Below are positions 9,338 to 18,301 of a DNA stretch of 64,000 nucleotides, in pieces. How positions within the stretch are numbered: the first letter of the stretch is position 1; each line of letters starts with the position of its first letter. Source of the stretch: Klugiella xanthotipulae (lineage in GTDB: Bacteria; Actinomycetota; Actinomycetes; Actinomycetales; Microbacteriaceae); NCBI RefSeq assembly GCF_006716695.1, contig NZ_VFPN01000001.1, forward strand, positions 1,287,096 to 1,351,095. The letters run 5' to 3'. Both the position numbers and the translations under genes were made by a program. The notes under the pieces were generated by a model. The model had not been told where the DNA came from, searched no databases, and saw only the letters and a list, made by a program, of their open reading frames with translations.

Positions 9338-9782
9338 CGAGGTATCCCTCGACGGGTACCCGGCATGATGCGTGCGCGGTCTGCCGCATCTGTGCAGCGC
9401 GGCCGGAATGGCCTGACTGACGGGATGATGGCTCAGCCTCCCGGGGGTTGTCTACTCGTCGGGCCAAAGGTGAGGTGCGGGATGATTTAACGCCGTCTCT
9501 TCGGGTTTATCATGGGCGTAAACTTGCCTGACAATGGGGAGGGGGTGGCCGGTCTGCCGACCGTGTGCGCGCTCGGTCACCCCGATGGTGGCTCCCTCGA
9601 TGCGGTCAAAAAATGCGGATTATCAAGGTTTTTTGGGGGGCGTGGTGGTGACAGCGCCGCGGGAGAGCAGCCAGTGTTCGTGCTGTGTGATCGGTTTTGT
9701 GTTCTATCTCGGGTACCCGGGGGGTGCCGTTACCGGCGACCGGGTTCGCGGCCCCCCGCCAGCACCGATATAAGGTGTGCCC
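9338..9782. other. 445-bp intergenic stretch without a convincing gene
   Basis: No reading frame here has the codon pattern of its neighbours. Visible structure is limited to two copies of the 8-bp palindrome GGGTACCC (9354-9361 and 9711-9718), a small dyad GTTTA/TAAAC (9505-9523) and G-runs around 9536-9548. It may be regulatory or the remains of a decayed gene. Confidence 0.35.
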
Positions 9783-10166
9783 ATGACTAACCCACCGCAC
9801 GCATCAGCAGCCGTTATGGATGGCGATGCGCACGGTCCCTCCGCCAGTTCAGCGCCCGTCACGTTGTCCCTGCCCTCCCTACCCAAGTCGGTTCTGGAGT
9901 TGCTCGTGGCCAACATCGAGGGGCTGCACCTGGCGACGGGTGTCCATGTGTACGGTCTCGGTGTGATTGCCGAGAAGAACGCCCTCCACGGCATCGCCGG
10001 GCAGTGCCCCGGCTACGTGTTGGTGGGGGATAACGGCACCCACGGATTTTTGGTTTCCCTGAGCGACGACCTCAGCGTTTACTCCAGCGAACTCGGCGCG
10101 TTAGTTCCGCCGTTCTTTCAGTTCGTGGCGAGCTCGCTCCGGGAATGGGTCGATAGCCAGGGCTAA
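9783..10166 (+). CDS. Probable SMI1/KNR4 (SUKH) superfamily small protein
   Basis: A 127-aa protein; I chose the ATG at 9783 (AAGG at 9772-9775 as weak ribosome site) over the GTG at 9777. After a low-complexity first 28 residues comes LPSLPKSVLELLVANIEGLHLATGVHVYGL, then CPGYVLVGDNGTHGFLVSL and VYSSELGALVP. This order (Leu-Pro start helix, a VxVYGL strand, a GYVLVGDNG turn, and an ELGA turn) is the layout of the SUKH fold, whose bacterial members are often immunity proteins against polymorphic toxins. No toxin gene is visible beside it. The assignment is by pattern only, with no invariant catalytic residue to confirm it. Confidence 0.6.
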   Translation: MTNPPHASAAVMDGDAHGPSASSAPVTLSLPSLPKSVLELLVANIEGLHLATGVHVYGLGVIAEKNALHGIAGQCPGYVLVGDNGTHGFLVSLSDDLSVYSSELGALVPPFFQFVASSLREWVDSQG

Positions 10167-10187
10167 GCCCGCATCGACCCACACAAT

Positions 10188-10225
10188 GAAAAGGCCTTAG
10201 GTTCCCCCCCACCTAGGGCCTTTTC
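10188..10225. terminator. Rho-independent bidirectional terminator
   Basis: GAAAAGGCCTTAGGT (10188-10202) pairs with ACCTAGGGCCTTTTC (10211-10225) with one G-T wobble, giving a 15-bp stem around a C-rich loop and a T-tract on either side. It lies between the plus-strand SUKH-like gene (stop 10166) and the minus-strand TPR gene (stop 10247), so it can terminate both. Confidence 0.85.
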
Positions 10226-10246
10226 AGCGTCCGGGGATACCGACGG

Positions 10247-13078
10247 TTAGTCGGCGGGCAGGTCGGCCGGTGGTGAATCGACGGCGGAACGGACCGCAGC
10301 GGCCTCCTCGTGACGGCCCAGGTCCGCCAGAATATCGCCGAGTTCGAGCGACATGATGTTCCAGTGGGGAGACGCGATCGGCAGCCGTTCGCGTGCCGAC
10401 TGGTACAGGGGCACCGCCTCCTCACGGTGCTCACGCTCCGCCAGCGCGCGGGCCACAAAAAGCTCGGCGAGAGCGGCGGAGGCGTCATCCTGCGACTCCG
10501 CATACCCGTCGGCCGCACGCAGGGCAGCACTCACAGCCTCGTCGATCCGGCCCAGGGCCTGATAGCCGCGGGCGAGGCTATCGGTGAGGTCCGCGATCAG
10601 CCACGGTGAGCCTTGATCGCCGGCCAGGGCGATGGCCTCCTCGATGGTGGCGAGGCCCGCCTCCTCTCCGAAGAAGGCCTGCGCGTTGCCCAGCCGTTGC
10701 AGGGCGAGAATGGTGGCCTGGGGGTTGTCGAGGGCACGGGCTGCCGCGGTGGCCTGCCGGAGCGCCCCCACAGAATCCTTATCGCCCTGGTTCACCAGCA
10801 GGGTGCCGAGGGCGAGGCTGGCCCGCATGAGTAGCACATTGTCGCCCGCCTCGGTGGCGTAACGGACGGCCTGCTGCCACGCACCGTAGGCCATGGCGTT
10901 CTCGTCAATGACGCGGGCCGCTTCGCCCATAACGTACAGGATGTCGGCGAGAACCGTGAGTTCGGCATCCGCCGCTCGCAGCTGCGTGTAGGCCTCATCG
11001 AGTTTTTCGAGTCCCTCGGCGGAGTGGCCCGCGTAGTGCAGGTAACGGCCCAGCTGTGCCGTGAACTCCGGGATGTTGGGCAACTCGGCGAGTTCCGCCT
11101 GGGCGATGGCGTAGCGCATCCGGTGGGCGGCCTCCTCGTCGCGGTTGTGGTCGCTCAGGAGCACCGCCGAGAGCAGGCTCGCGGCCACGGTGCCGGTGCG
11201 GTTGCCCAGACGGGCCTGGAGCGCGACAAGCTCTTCGGCCAGGGCAATACCGGTGGGGTAGTCGTTGGAGGCCCCGGCGATCTGGGCGCGAATGACCATA
11301 GCCGGGATGCGCACGCGGGGGCGGTTATCGGCCGTGACCAGGACATCTAGCTCGGCGATGGCCTCCTCGAGGCGGCCGAGCGCGAGCAGCGTGTGGGAGT
11401 GCAGGAGGCGGGCTGAGGGCTGGATATCGTGCGGGTCGGACACGGTGGTGCGGGTGACGGCCTCGCTCACGAGCTCCTCCACCCAGGTGACGGCCTCAGC
11501 GGTGGTGCCCTCAGCATCGCCGAGTGCAGCCTCGGCGGTCGTGAGGAGCAACTCCACCACCACATCGTCGGGGTCCCCGCCGTCGCGGCTGCGTTCCAAC
11601 TCGTCGCGGAGGACTCGGAAGCGGGCGGGATTGTTGTCGTCGTAGAGCAGCATCCCGAGCCGCTCCTCCAGGGCGGCCGTGTCGGCTCGGCCCGTGGCGC
11701 GCAGCTCGGCGAGACGCTGCTGGAACGACTCCTCGGCAGCCTCCTCCCGGCCCAGCGACTGGTTGACGCGAACGGCCAAACCGAGCAGGGAGGCCCGCCG
11801 GTTGTCGATGGGGAGGCGCAGCCCGGTCTCCACGGCCTCCTTCGCGGCCGCCGCATCGCCGGACATGAGGAAGACGATGGCCCGCTCGCACCACTCATCG
11901 GCGGTGGTGGGCTCCTCAACCGTGGGCTCCGGGTCGCGGAAAGTGTCCGTGGCGATGGGCACATCGTGATGCTCATCGGCGAGGGCCCGCGCGGCGCGCA
12001 CCCGCTGGGTGAAGTGCGCGTTGCCGTTGCGGGCGTTGAAGGATGCGGCCAGCCGCTCCGCCGTGTTCCACGCGGCCATCGAGAGCGTATTGACCGTCCA
12101 CGGCTGGGAGTGGCCACCGTAGATACCCGCAAGTTCGGCGGTGTCGGCACCGCGGACGGGCTGATGGCCGTAGCCTGCCGCGGCCACGGCATCCAGAATC
12201 ACGCCCACCGCGAGCATGGCGCTGAAGTGCGCCGCCTGGTTGAGCGGGTCGTTGGCGATCATCCCGATGTGACGCTCCAGGAGGGCGAGGCCACGGGCCT
12301 CGTTGCCCGTGACGGCGCAGAAGATGAGGTGATGGCCGATGAGGTTAAACGAGTTGGGCTGACGGCGGGCAACTCGATAGCTGTGCAGGTGGGCAGCGCG
12401 GGCGTCGGCGAAGCGGCCAGCCCGCAGCAGGGGGAGAAGAGCCTCGGCCTCGGCCGTTTCGGGCTCCGCCCCGCAGCTGAGGTGGTTCTCGATGATGTCG
12501 TCATAGACGCTGAGCGCTCGCGGTTCATCCCCGATCTGCTGGAAGTACCAGGCATCTTCGCTGCGCACACAGGCGGCGCAGTGACTGAACTCGTCCTCGG
12601 GGACGGCGTTTCGCGCCTCGCGCAGTTCCTCGGCTTCGTCGTACCGACCGGTCAACACCGCGGTGGTGAAACGCGACTGGAGCACGCCGCTCTGGGTGGC
12701 CCCGTATTCCAGGTAGCGACTGGCCATGTCCACATGCATGGCGTCCATCTGGTCGAGGCTGAACATGGGGTTGGTGGTGAGGCGGCCGACCATCCACTTG
12801 TACTGGAAGAGGAGGTTTCCGCCGGGGGTGTCGAGGGGGAAGCGCACGGGGTCGCTGTCGTGCATCCCAACGCACCAGCCGAACGAGCTGAACATGGCGT
12901 CGGTGTCGCCCGTCATGTGGGCGGATTGGGTGAGCCGCATCCGCGCGGCGTAGCCTAGCTGGGTGTCGCGGGTTTCGTCGGCGAGGCGGATGGCCTCGGC
13001 GAGGAGCGCGCGTTCCTCGGGCCCGTAGGGCATCCCGTCGATCTGTTGGATGACGTCGTATGTGGGTTCGTCAGTCAT
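10247..13078 (-). CDS. Large TPR-repeat protein (paralogue A of the Hsp90-linked pair)
   Basis: A 943-aa protein from the ATG at 13076-13078 (GGGAGG ribosome site about 11 bases upstream). Most of its length is helical tetratricopeptide-like repeats, for example LGRLEEAIAELDVLV, MYEALGRIDEAVSAALRAADGYA-type helices near the end and EEAIALAGDQGSPWLIAD. The first 210 residues align without gaps to the neighbouring gene: IDxxPYGPE at 13-21, SSFxWCxGMHDSDP at 64-77, and a conserved Cys set, SHCxACVRxED (C167, C170) and SCGxEPE (C202), which could bind zinc. No signal peptide or membrane segment is present, so it is cytoplasmic. It sits downstream of the second TPR gene and an Hsp90-like ATPase on the same strand. 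TPR proteins are usually scaffolds or co-chaperones; a role as adaptor to the Hsp90-like protein is an inference from the operon. Confidence 0.85.
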   Translation of the reverse strand: MTDEPTYDVIQQIDGMPYGPEERALLAEAIRLADETRDTQLGYAARMRLTQSAHMTGDTDAMFSSFGWCVGMHDSDPVRFPLDTPGGNLLFQYKWMVGRLTTNPMFSLDQMDAMHVDMASRYLEYGATQSGVLQSRFTTAVLTGRYDEAEELREARNAVPEDEFSHCAACVRSEDAWYFQQIGDEPRALSVYDDIIENHLSCGAEPETAEAEALLPLLRAGRFADARAAHLHSYRVARRQPNSFNLIGHHLIFCAVTGNEARGLALLERHIGMIANDPLNQAAHFSAMLAVGVILDAVAAAGYGHQPVRGADTAELAGIYGGHSQPWTVNTLSMAAWNTAERLAASFNARNGNAHFTQRVRAARALADEHHDVPIATDTFRDPEPTVEEPTTADEWCERAIVFLMSGDAAAAKEAVETGLRLPIDNRRASLLGLAVRVNQSLGREEAAEESFQQRLAELRATGRADTAALEERLGMLLYDDNNPARFRVLRDELERSRDGGDPDDVVVELLLTTAEAALGDAEGTTAEAVTWVEELVSEAVTRTTVSDPHDIQPSARLLHSHTLLALGRLEEAIAELDVLVTADNRPRVRIPAMVIRAQIAGASNDYPTGIALAEELVALQARLGNRTGTVAASLLSAVLLSDHNRDEEAAHRMRYAIAQAELAELPNIPEFTAQLGRYLHYAGHSAEGLEKLDEAYTQLRAADAELTVLADILYVMGEAARVIDENAMAYGAWQQAVRYATEAGDNVLLMRASLALGTLLVNQGDKDSVGALRQATAAARALDNPQATILALQRLGNAQAFFGEEAGLATIEEAIALAGDQGSPWLIADLTDSLARGYQALGRIDEAVSAALRAADGYAESQDDASAALAELFVARALAEREHREEAVPLYQSARERLPIASPHWNIMSLELGDILADLGRHEEAAAVRSAVDSPPADLPAD

Positions 13079-13210
13079 GGTGAGTGGGTCCTCCCTTCCC
13101 GTCGGGGTCCACAGTACCGTGAACGGGATGAGGAATACCCGAGGCCCGGCCTACCGCCCTGCGCGGGTGCGGGCACGGTCGAGTTGGCGATCCACGGCGG
13201 CCATGATGCC

Positions 13211-16102
13211 CTACTCCCCGGTGGTCGGCTCGTCACCCGTCGGGGTGATCCCGGCGCGCACCTCGGCGGCCTCACCATGCCGACCCACGCTTTCGAGGGT
13301 GTCTGCGAGCCGGACTGCCATGGCGGCCCAGTTGGAGGAGCCCTCCTCAAACCGGGAACAGGCCGAGCGGAAGAGGCCGATGGCGGCCTCGGGGTCGGTA
13401 TCGGCGATGCGGGTCGCGGCGTAGTACTCCGCGGCCCCGGCCTGCGGAAGCAGCTCGACCTGAGTGAAGGCGTCGGCGGCCCGGAGGGCCATGCTCACGG
13501 CCTCCTCCAGGCGGCCGAGCGCCCCGAGGGCGCGGGCCGTGTCGTCGAGGATGTCGGCGGCCCAGGCCTCCGCTCCCAACTGCTCCACGATTCGGTGCGC
13601 CTCGGCGAGGGTGTCGAGGGCCTCCTCCGCCCGAGCGCACTGGGTCTGGGCGACGCCCAGCTTGTGCAGTGCGGCTCCGATGAACTCGGGGTGTTCCGTG
13701 GTTCGGGCCGAGGCGAGGGTGATCTCCGCCACCTCCACGGCCGCCTCATCCCGGAAACGCAGGAGTAGCGTGGTGAGCGAGGTGCCCACCTCGTGAAGGA
13801 GGGCGGCTCCGTTGGCCTCCTCGGCGAGCAGCCCCAGGGCGCGGTTCCAGGCCCAGTAGCCGAGGCCGTACTCTTCGGAGTTGTACGCCGCGCTCCCCAT
13901 CCAGTACAGGGTGCTTGCAATGTCGAATGGAGCCGCCGTCTCATCGGCATCCAGCACGCGGTACACGGCGTCCAGCTGTTCCAGCGCCTCCATTGGGTGA
14001 CCGGCATACAGAAGGTGGCGACCCAGGGCGCTGCGCAGTTCCAGCACACGGGGGCTTTCGGCCCGTTCGGCCTGGGTGAGCGCGTAGAGTATCCGCTGCA
14101 CGGCCTCCTCCGTGCGCCCCGCGTTGCCCAGCAGATTGGCCGAGTAGTCGGCGACCTGGATGATACCGCCGCGCACGTCATACGTGACCAGCGCGTTGAG
14201 GAGGTCCTCGGCCCGGGCAATGGCCGTGGCGCTGTCGTTCTGGGCTGTCGCCGTCTGACTGCGGCGGAACAGTGCCGACAGCTGAATGAAGGTGCTCTTC
14301 GTGGGTTCGGCGAGGATGGCGTCGAACTCGTGGATGGCGTCATCAATCCGGTCGAGTGCGAGCAGGGCCTCCGCGTGATGGAGGCGCGCAACGCCCAGCA
14401 GATGCAGCGAATCATCGCGTGCGGCGAGGGCCACCGCTTCGGCGCTGAGCGTCTCCGCTTCGACGGCGAGGGCAGCCGCTTCGGCAGCGCTCTGAGGGCT
14501 GCCCGACACATCGAGAAGGGCCCGGATGAGAATCTGTGTATTGCCCCCGGCCCGGGCCCCGGTCACCCGCTCGCGCAGGGTGGCCAGGCGGGTGTCGGCG
14601 TCGTCGGGGGCTTCCTCACCGACGGGGTTCTCGTTAAGAACGGCATCTCGGAAATCTGCGTACTCGGTGAAGCCCGCAGCCCGCAGGACGGCGTTGGCGC
14701 TGCGCTGCGCTTCGGCGGCGAGAGCGTGCTCCGCGCGGCGGGTATACAGCAGTGACTGGGTTCCCCACAGTTCGGCATGGGTGAGCGCGGTGGCGATGCG
14801 TGCCGGGTCGGTTCCACCGTCGGTGGGGGTCTCCGCGAGGGCCAGTCCGGCCGAGACCGCGGCCTGTGTGGCCTCACGGTCTTCCGAGAACAGGGCCGCA
14901 TGGGCGAGACTGAGCCACTCCGCGGCCGACTGCGGGGTGGCTCGCACCGGCTCGGGTGCCCGGAAGCTTTCGCTCTGGATGCGCACCTCGTAGTGTTCGG
15001 TGGCAAGCGCCCGCGCCTCGGCGAGGCGGGTGCTGAAGTGGGTGTTGCCGTTGCGGGTGTTGAATTTCTCGGCGAGGCTCTCGGCGGCGACCCAGCAGGC
15101 TGCCGCGAGCTCCGCGGCCGTCCAGGAGGTGTCGCGCTCACCAAGGTACCCGTGGAGTCGGGGGGCGTCGGCACCACGGACGGGCTGGTGGCCGTGGCCC
15201 GCGCGGGTGACGGCATCCAGCAGCACCGCCATGGCGGTGAAGGTGATGAAGTGGTCGAGGAAGTTGAGCGGGTCGCCGACCACCCGACCGATGTGACGCT
15301 CCAGCATCGCGAGCCCGCGGGCCTCGTTTCCGGTGACGGCGCAGAACACGAGGTGGTCGGCAATGATGGTGATGCCGTCGAGTTTGCTGCGTGAGGCCCG
15401 GTAGCTGCGCAGGTGGGCGGTGCGGGCATCGTCCAGGCGGCCGGCGCGCAGGTAGGGCAGTAGCACCTCGGCCTCGCTGCGCTCCGGCTCATCGCCACAG
15501 CTGAAGTTGTTGGCGAAGATCTCGTCGTAGAGACGGACGGCCTCGGTCTCGTCGCCGAACACCCGGTAGAAACCCGCATCCTCTCTGCGAACGCAGGCCT
15601 CGCAGTGGCTGTAGTCGTCACGCTCGATCAGGTCGCGCTCCGCGCGGAGGCGGCGCGCCTCATCCAGATAGCCCATCGGTACCGCGACGCCCAGCTTGGC
15701 CTGTAGCACGCCGCTCTGCGAGAGACCCGCCTCCCGGTAACGGCGCTCCATATCGCCGTGGATCTCGGTGATCTTTTCGAGAGGAAACAGCGGGTTGACT
15801 CCGAGTGCCTCGGAGATCCACTTGAACTGCCAGAGCAGATCGCCCCCGTCCGTCTCGTAGGGGTATCGGAGGGGGTCGCTGTCGTGCATCCCCAGGCACC
15901 AGGCAAATGAACTCAGGAGGGTGTCATGGTCTCCCATATTGAAGGCCAGGTTACTGAGTCGCATCCGGGCGGCGTACGCCAGATCGTTGTCACCGCTCTC
16001 CTCGGCCTGGCGGATGGCCTCGTCGATGAGATTGCGTAGCTCCGGTCCGTAGGGAAGGTTGTCAATCTGTTCCAGAATATCGGCGCGGGGGGTGTCAGAC
16101 AT
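13211..16102 (-). CDS. Large TPR-repeat protein (paralogue B of the Hsp90-linked pair)
   Basis: A 963-aa paralogue of the preceding gene, from the ATG at 16100-16102 with a GAGGA ribosome site. Residues 1-210 are collinear with paralogue A, including the PYGPE motif (17-21), W68-C69 followed by GMHDSDP, C167/C170 in SHCEACVRRED and C202 in NNFSCGDEPE. Later TPR helices include LDRIDDAIHEFDAIL, AGRTEEAVQRILYALTQAERA and LGRLEEAVSMALRAADAFTQ. Divergence is greatest in the middle (about 380-520), where paralogue B has a longer insert. The two genes are 132 bp apart and about 125 bp separates this one from the Hsp90-like gene. The pair probably arose by tandem duplication. Function is not established; it might receive or present clients of the chaperone. 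Confidence 0.85.
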   Translation of the reverse strand: MSDTPRADILEQIDNLPYGPELRNLIDEAIRQAEESGDNDLAYAARMRLSNLAFNMGDHDTLLSSFAWCLGMHDSDPLRYPYETDGGDLLWQFKWISEALGVNPLFPLEKITEIHGDMERRYREAGLSQSGVLQAKLGVAVPMGYLDEARRLRAERDLIERDDYSHCEACVRREDAGFYRVFGDETEAVRLYDEIFANNFSCGDEPERSEAEVLLPYLRAGRLDDARTAHLRSYRASRSKLDGITIIADHLVFCAVTGNEARGLAMLERHIGRVVGDPLNFLDHFITFTAMAVLLDAVTRAGHGHQPVRGADAPRLHGYLGERDTSWTAAELAAACWVAAESLAEKFNTRNGNTHFSTRLAEARALATEHYEVRIQSESFRAPEPVRATPQSAAEWLSLAHAALFSEDREATQAAVSAGLALAETPTDGGTDPARIATALTHAELWGTQSLLYTRRAEHALAAEAQRSANAVLRAAGFTEYADFRDAVLNENPVGEEAPDDADTRLATLRERVTGARAGGNTQILIRALLDVSGSPQSAAEAAALAVEAETLSAEAVALAARDDSLHLLGVARLHHAEALLALDRIDDAIHEFDAILAEPTKSTFIQLSALFRRSQTATAQNDSATAIARAEDLLNALVTYDVRGGIIQVADYSANLLGNAGRTEEAVQRILYALTQAERAESPRVLELRSALGRHLLYAGHPMEALEQLDAVYRVLDADETAAPFDIASTLYWMGSAAYNSEEYGLGYWAWNRALGLLAEEANGAALLHEVGTSLTTLLLRFRDEAAVEVAEITLASARTTEHPEFIGAALHKLGVAQTQCARAEEALDTLAEAHRIVEQLGAEAWAADILDDTARALGALGRLEEAVSMALRAADAFTQVELLPQAGAAEYYAATRIADTDPEAAIGLFRSACSRFEEGSSNWAAMAVRLADTLESVGRHGEAAEVRAGITPTGDEPTTGE

Positions 16103-16226
16103 GGGGGTCCTCGGGTGTTGGGGTGGTGGTGTCGCTTGTCAGCCCGGTGTGCGAGGAGGTCTGGGTGCGACCTATAGCGACGAGCTTAACACCGTTGTGA
16201 TGGGCGTACGCTGTGGGTGCGCGGCC

Positions 16227-18092
16227 CTAGTCCAGCCCCACCGAGAGCTGGATGAGGTCGGTCATGGCCTGCCCCAGCATCCCACGATCCGCGGTGCTCA
16301 GCGGGCGGTGTCCGGCGAGCAGCGCCTGCACGTAGAGCAGCTGGATGCTGCGGTCAAAGACCACCGGGTCGTTCAGCCCGGCGAGTGTGCGCACGAGTTC
16401 ACTGCCCCAGTTGAGGCAGAGCTGGGCCTGGGCCGTCGCCGCTGCTTCCTCGCCCTGGGTGGCGGTGAGGAAGCTGTCCACATTCTTCACCACCTGTGAC
16501 CACAGGCCCGGTGCCACCGTCGCGGCCTTGGTGCGCTCCATGCGCTTGAGCACGGCCGGGTCGGCCACGTATAGCGCTGGGATGTCGTGCGGGTTGAAGG
16601 AGCGCACCGACACCCGGCAGTCCACCCCGGCGAGTACCGCGGAGGCGCGGTCCTCCAGCGAGACCACCCGGTCGCGGTCAGCGAGCGGTGGGATGTCGAG
16701 GCTGTCCAGCTCGTCGGCCACCGTCACCCGCTCGGTGGGCATCCCATCGTTCAGGAGCGGCAGGCGCTCGAAGAGGTCGTTGTCGTACACGTAGCCGCCG
16801 TTGGTGATCGGGGCGTCGGCTGAGGCGATGGGGGCGAGCTGGCGAAACTCGTCCACCGTGGAGGTGTAGCGCAGTACTCCGTACTGGTCGCGGTAGTCGG
16901 CGAGGGTCATGGTACCCACGGAGGTTTCGATGCGCAGCCAGTTGACCACAGACTCCGCAAGCTCATCGTCGTACACGGCCAGCGCCTTGAGGCCCAGCTC
17001 GTGAATCTGGATGAACTCCTGAAGGCGGTGTGGCCTCGTCGCCGCCATCAGGATGATCCAGCGACGCACGGCCGCCCCGATCTCCTCGCTGGTCTGTTCC
17101 AGGGCTCCGCTGGCGACAAACTGTTCCCGGGATGCGGTGGGTTGCAGCCCTGTCGTGTCGATCACGCAGCGCACAAAGAAGGCCCACTCGGGGAGCAGAT
17201 CGTCGATGCTCTCGCTCAGCAGCATCCCGCCCAGGTAGGCCTGGTGCGCCTGGCGTCCGCCGGGGCGGGGCGAGTAGGGCAGTACAAATGCGGTGCCGCG
17301 GGTGCCGGTGCCGGGTACCACGATCTCAATCGCGTCGAAGGGCCGTCGGCCCAGTATCTTCTCCCCGAACGCCATCAGCTCTTCGCTGGGCTGGTCGAAG
17401 GGTTTGCTGAAGAGCGGTTCGGCGTTAATGTCGGTCCAGCGGATGCCGTGGGCCGTCTCCGAGACCACCTCCGCCACCTGGATGGGCAGCGGCAGGTAGC
17501 GCCCGTAGCTTTCCGCCAGGCGGGTGACAGTTGAGGACATCAGCAGGGTGCTGTCGTCGGGGCGCGGGCTGAGCCGCACCTCGGTGCCGATCTCCAGATC
17601 GCGGGCCTCGCGCTCGTCCAGTTCGCGGATGGTAAACGTGCCATCCGTGTGCCCCTGCCATTCGATGGGGGCGTCCCCGCGGGCAGAGCGGCTGCGCACC
17701 GTGATGGTGTCGGACACCATGAAGCAACTGAGCAGGCCGATACCAAACTGGCCGAGGTAGTCGTCGCGGCGCATATTGAGCATGTCGCGTTTGGAGGAGC
17801 GGCCCACGGTGGCGAGCAGCTCGGTGGCCTCCGCGCGGGTGAGGCCGATGCCGTTGTCGCGGAAGACAAATGTGGGGGTGGTGGCCTCGTTGGCGTCGAG
17901 GGGGATGATTTGGAGTAGCCCATCCGGGGCGGCCAGGTTGTCGGCGTGGCGGGCGGCCACGGCATCCCGACCGTTCTGGATCAACTCGCGCAGGAACACG
18001 CGGGGGCTGGAGTAGATGTGTCGGCTGAGTAGATCGACGACCCCACGGAGATCAACTTGGAAGGGGGTGGCTGCGTTGGGCAGGGTAGTCAT
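16227..18092 (-). CDS. Hsp90-family (HtpG-like) ATPase
   Basis: A 621-aa protein from the ATG at 18090-18092, with AGGAG nine bases upstream; the 23-residue in-frame extension lacks a ribosome site and was rejected. The N-terminal GHKL ATPase shows RELIQNGRDA (E36 for water activation, N40 for magnesium), RDNGIGLT (D79, N80) and GQFGIGLLSCF (114-124, lid/phosphate motif). The middle domain keeps the catalytic-loop arginine in TASREQFVASG. Length is close to E. coli HtpG (624 aa), but sequence is divergent and it belongs to the separate actinobacterial Hsp90 branch. The C-terminus ends QLSVGLD, so there is no eukaryotic EEVD tail for TPR binding. Two giant TPR genes follow in the same orientation, which suggests a chaperone with dedicated TPR partners. 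Confidence 0.9.
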   Translation of the reverse strand: MTTLPNAATPFQVDLRGVVDLLSRHIYSSPRVFLRELIQNGRDAVAARHADNLAAPDGLLQIIPLDANEATTPTFVFRDNGIGLTRAEATELLATVGRSSKRDMLNMRRDDYLGQFGIGLLSCFMVSDTITVRSRSARGDAPIEWQGHTDGTFTIRELDEREARDLEIGTEVRLSPRPDDSTLLMSSTVTRLAESYGRYLPLPIQVAEVVSETAHGIRWTDINAEPLFSKPFDQPSEELMAFGEKILGRRPFDAIEIVVPGTGTRGTAFVLPYSPRPGGRQAHQAYLGGMLLSESIDDLLPEWAFFVRCVIDTTGLQPTASREQFVASGALEQTSEEIGAAVRRWIILMAATRPHRLQEFIQIHELGLKALAVYDDELAESVVNWLRIETSVGTMTLADYRDQYGVLRYTSTVDEFRQLAPIASADAPITNGGYVYDNDLFERLPLLNDGMPTERVTVADELDSLDIPPLADRDRVVSLEDRASAVLAGVDCRVSVRSFNPHDIPALYVADPAVLKRMERTKAATVAPGLWSQVVKNVDSFLTATQGEEAAATAQAQLCLNWGSELVRTLAGLNDPVVFDRSIQLLYVQALLAGHRPLSTADRGMLGQAMTDLIQLSVGLD

Positions 18093-18301
18093 GTGGGATG
18101 CTCCTAGCGGAACGGCCGCGGGGCGACCGGTGGGTGATGGTGTTGCCGTGGGTCGCCTCAACCCCGCGAGCCCATCCGCCGATTATACGGTTTTAAGCTG
18201 GACCGATTGACGCGTACCCGGCGGGTACCGCGCAGAGGAGATCCCCGGATTTCCGGCACGGGACGCTGGTTCAACGTGTCTGCGCGGTTTAGGCTGCCCC
18301 T

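Noticed and set aside
11429..12958. Long plus-strand reading frame (over 500 codons) opposite TPR paralogue A
   Set aside because: It is a mirror frame of a GC-rich gene; its protein is low-complexity Gly/Val/Arg/His with no domain, while the minus strand encodes clear TPR helices.
9354..18236. GGGTACCC palindromes at 9354, 9711 and a related dyad near 18222 as a shared operator
   Set aside because: Eight-base GC-rich palindromes are expected by chance in this composition and a further one occurs inside a coding gene near 39057.
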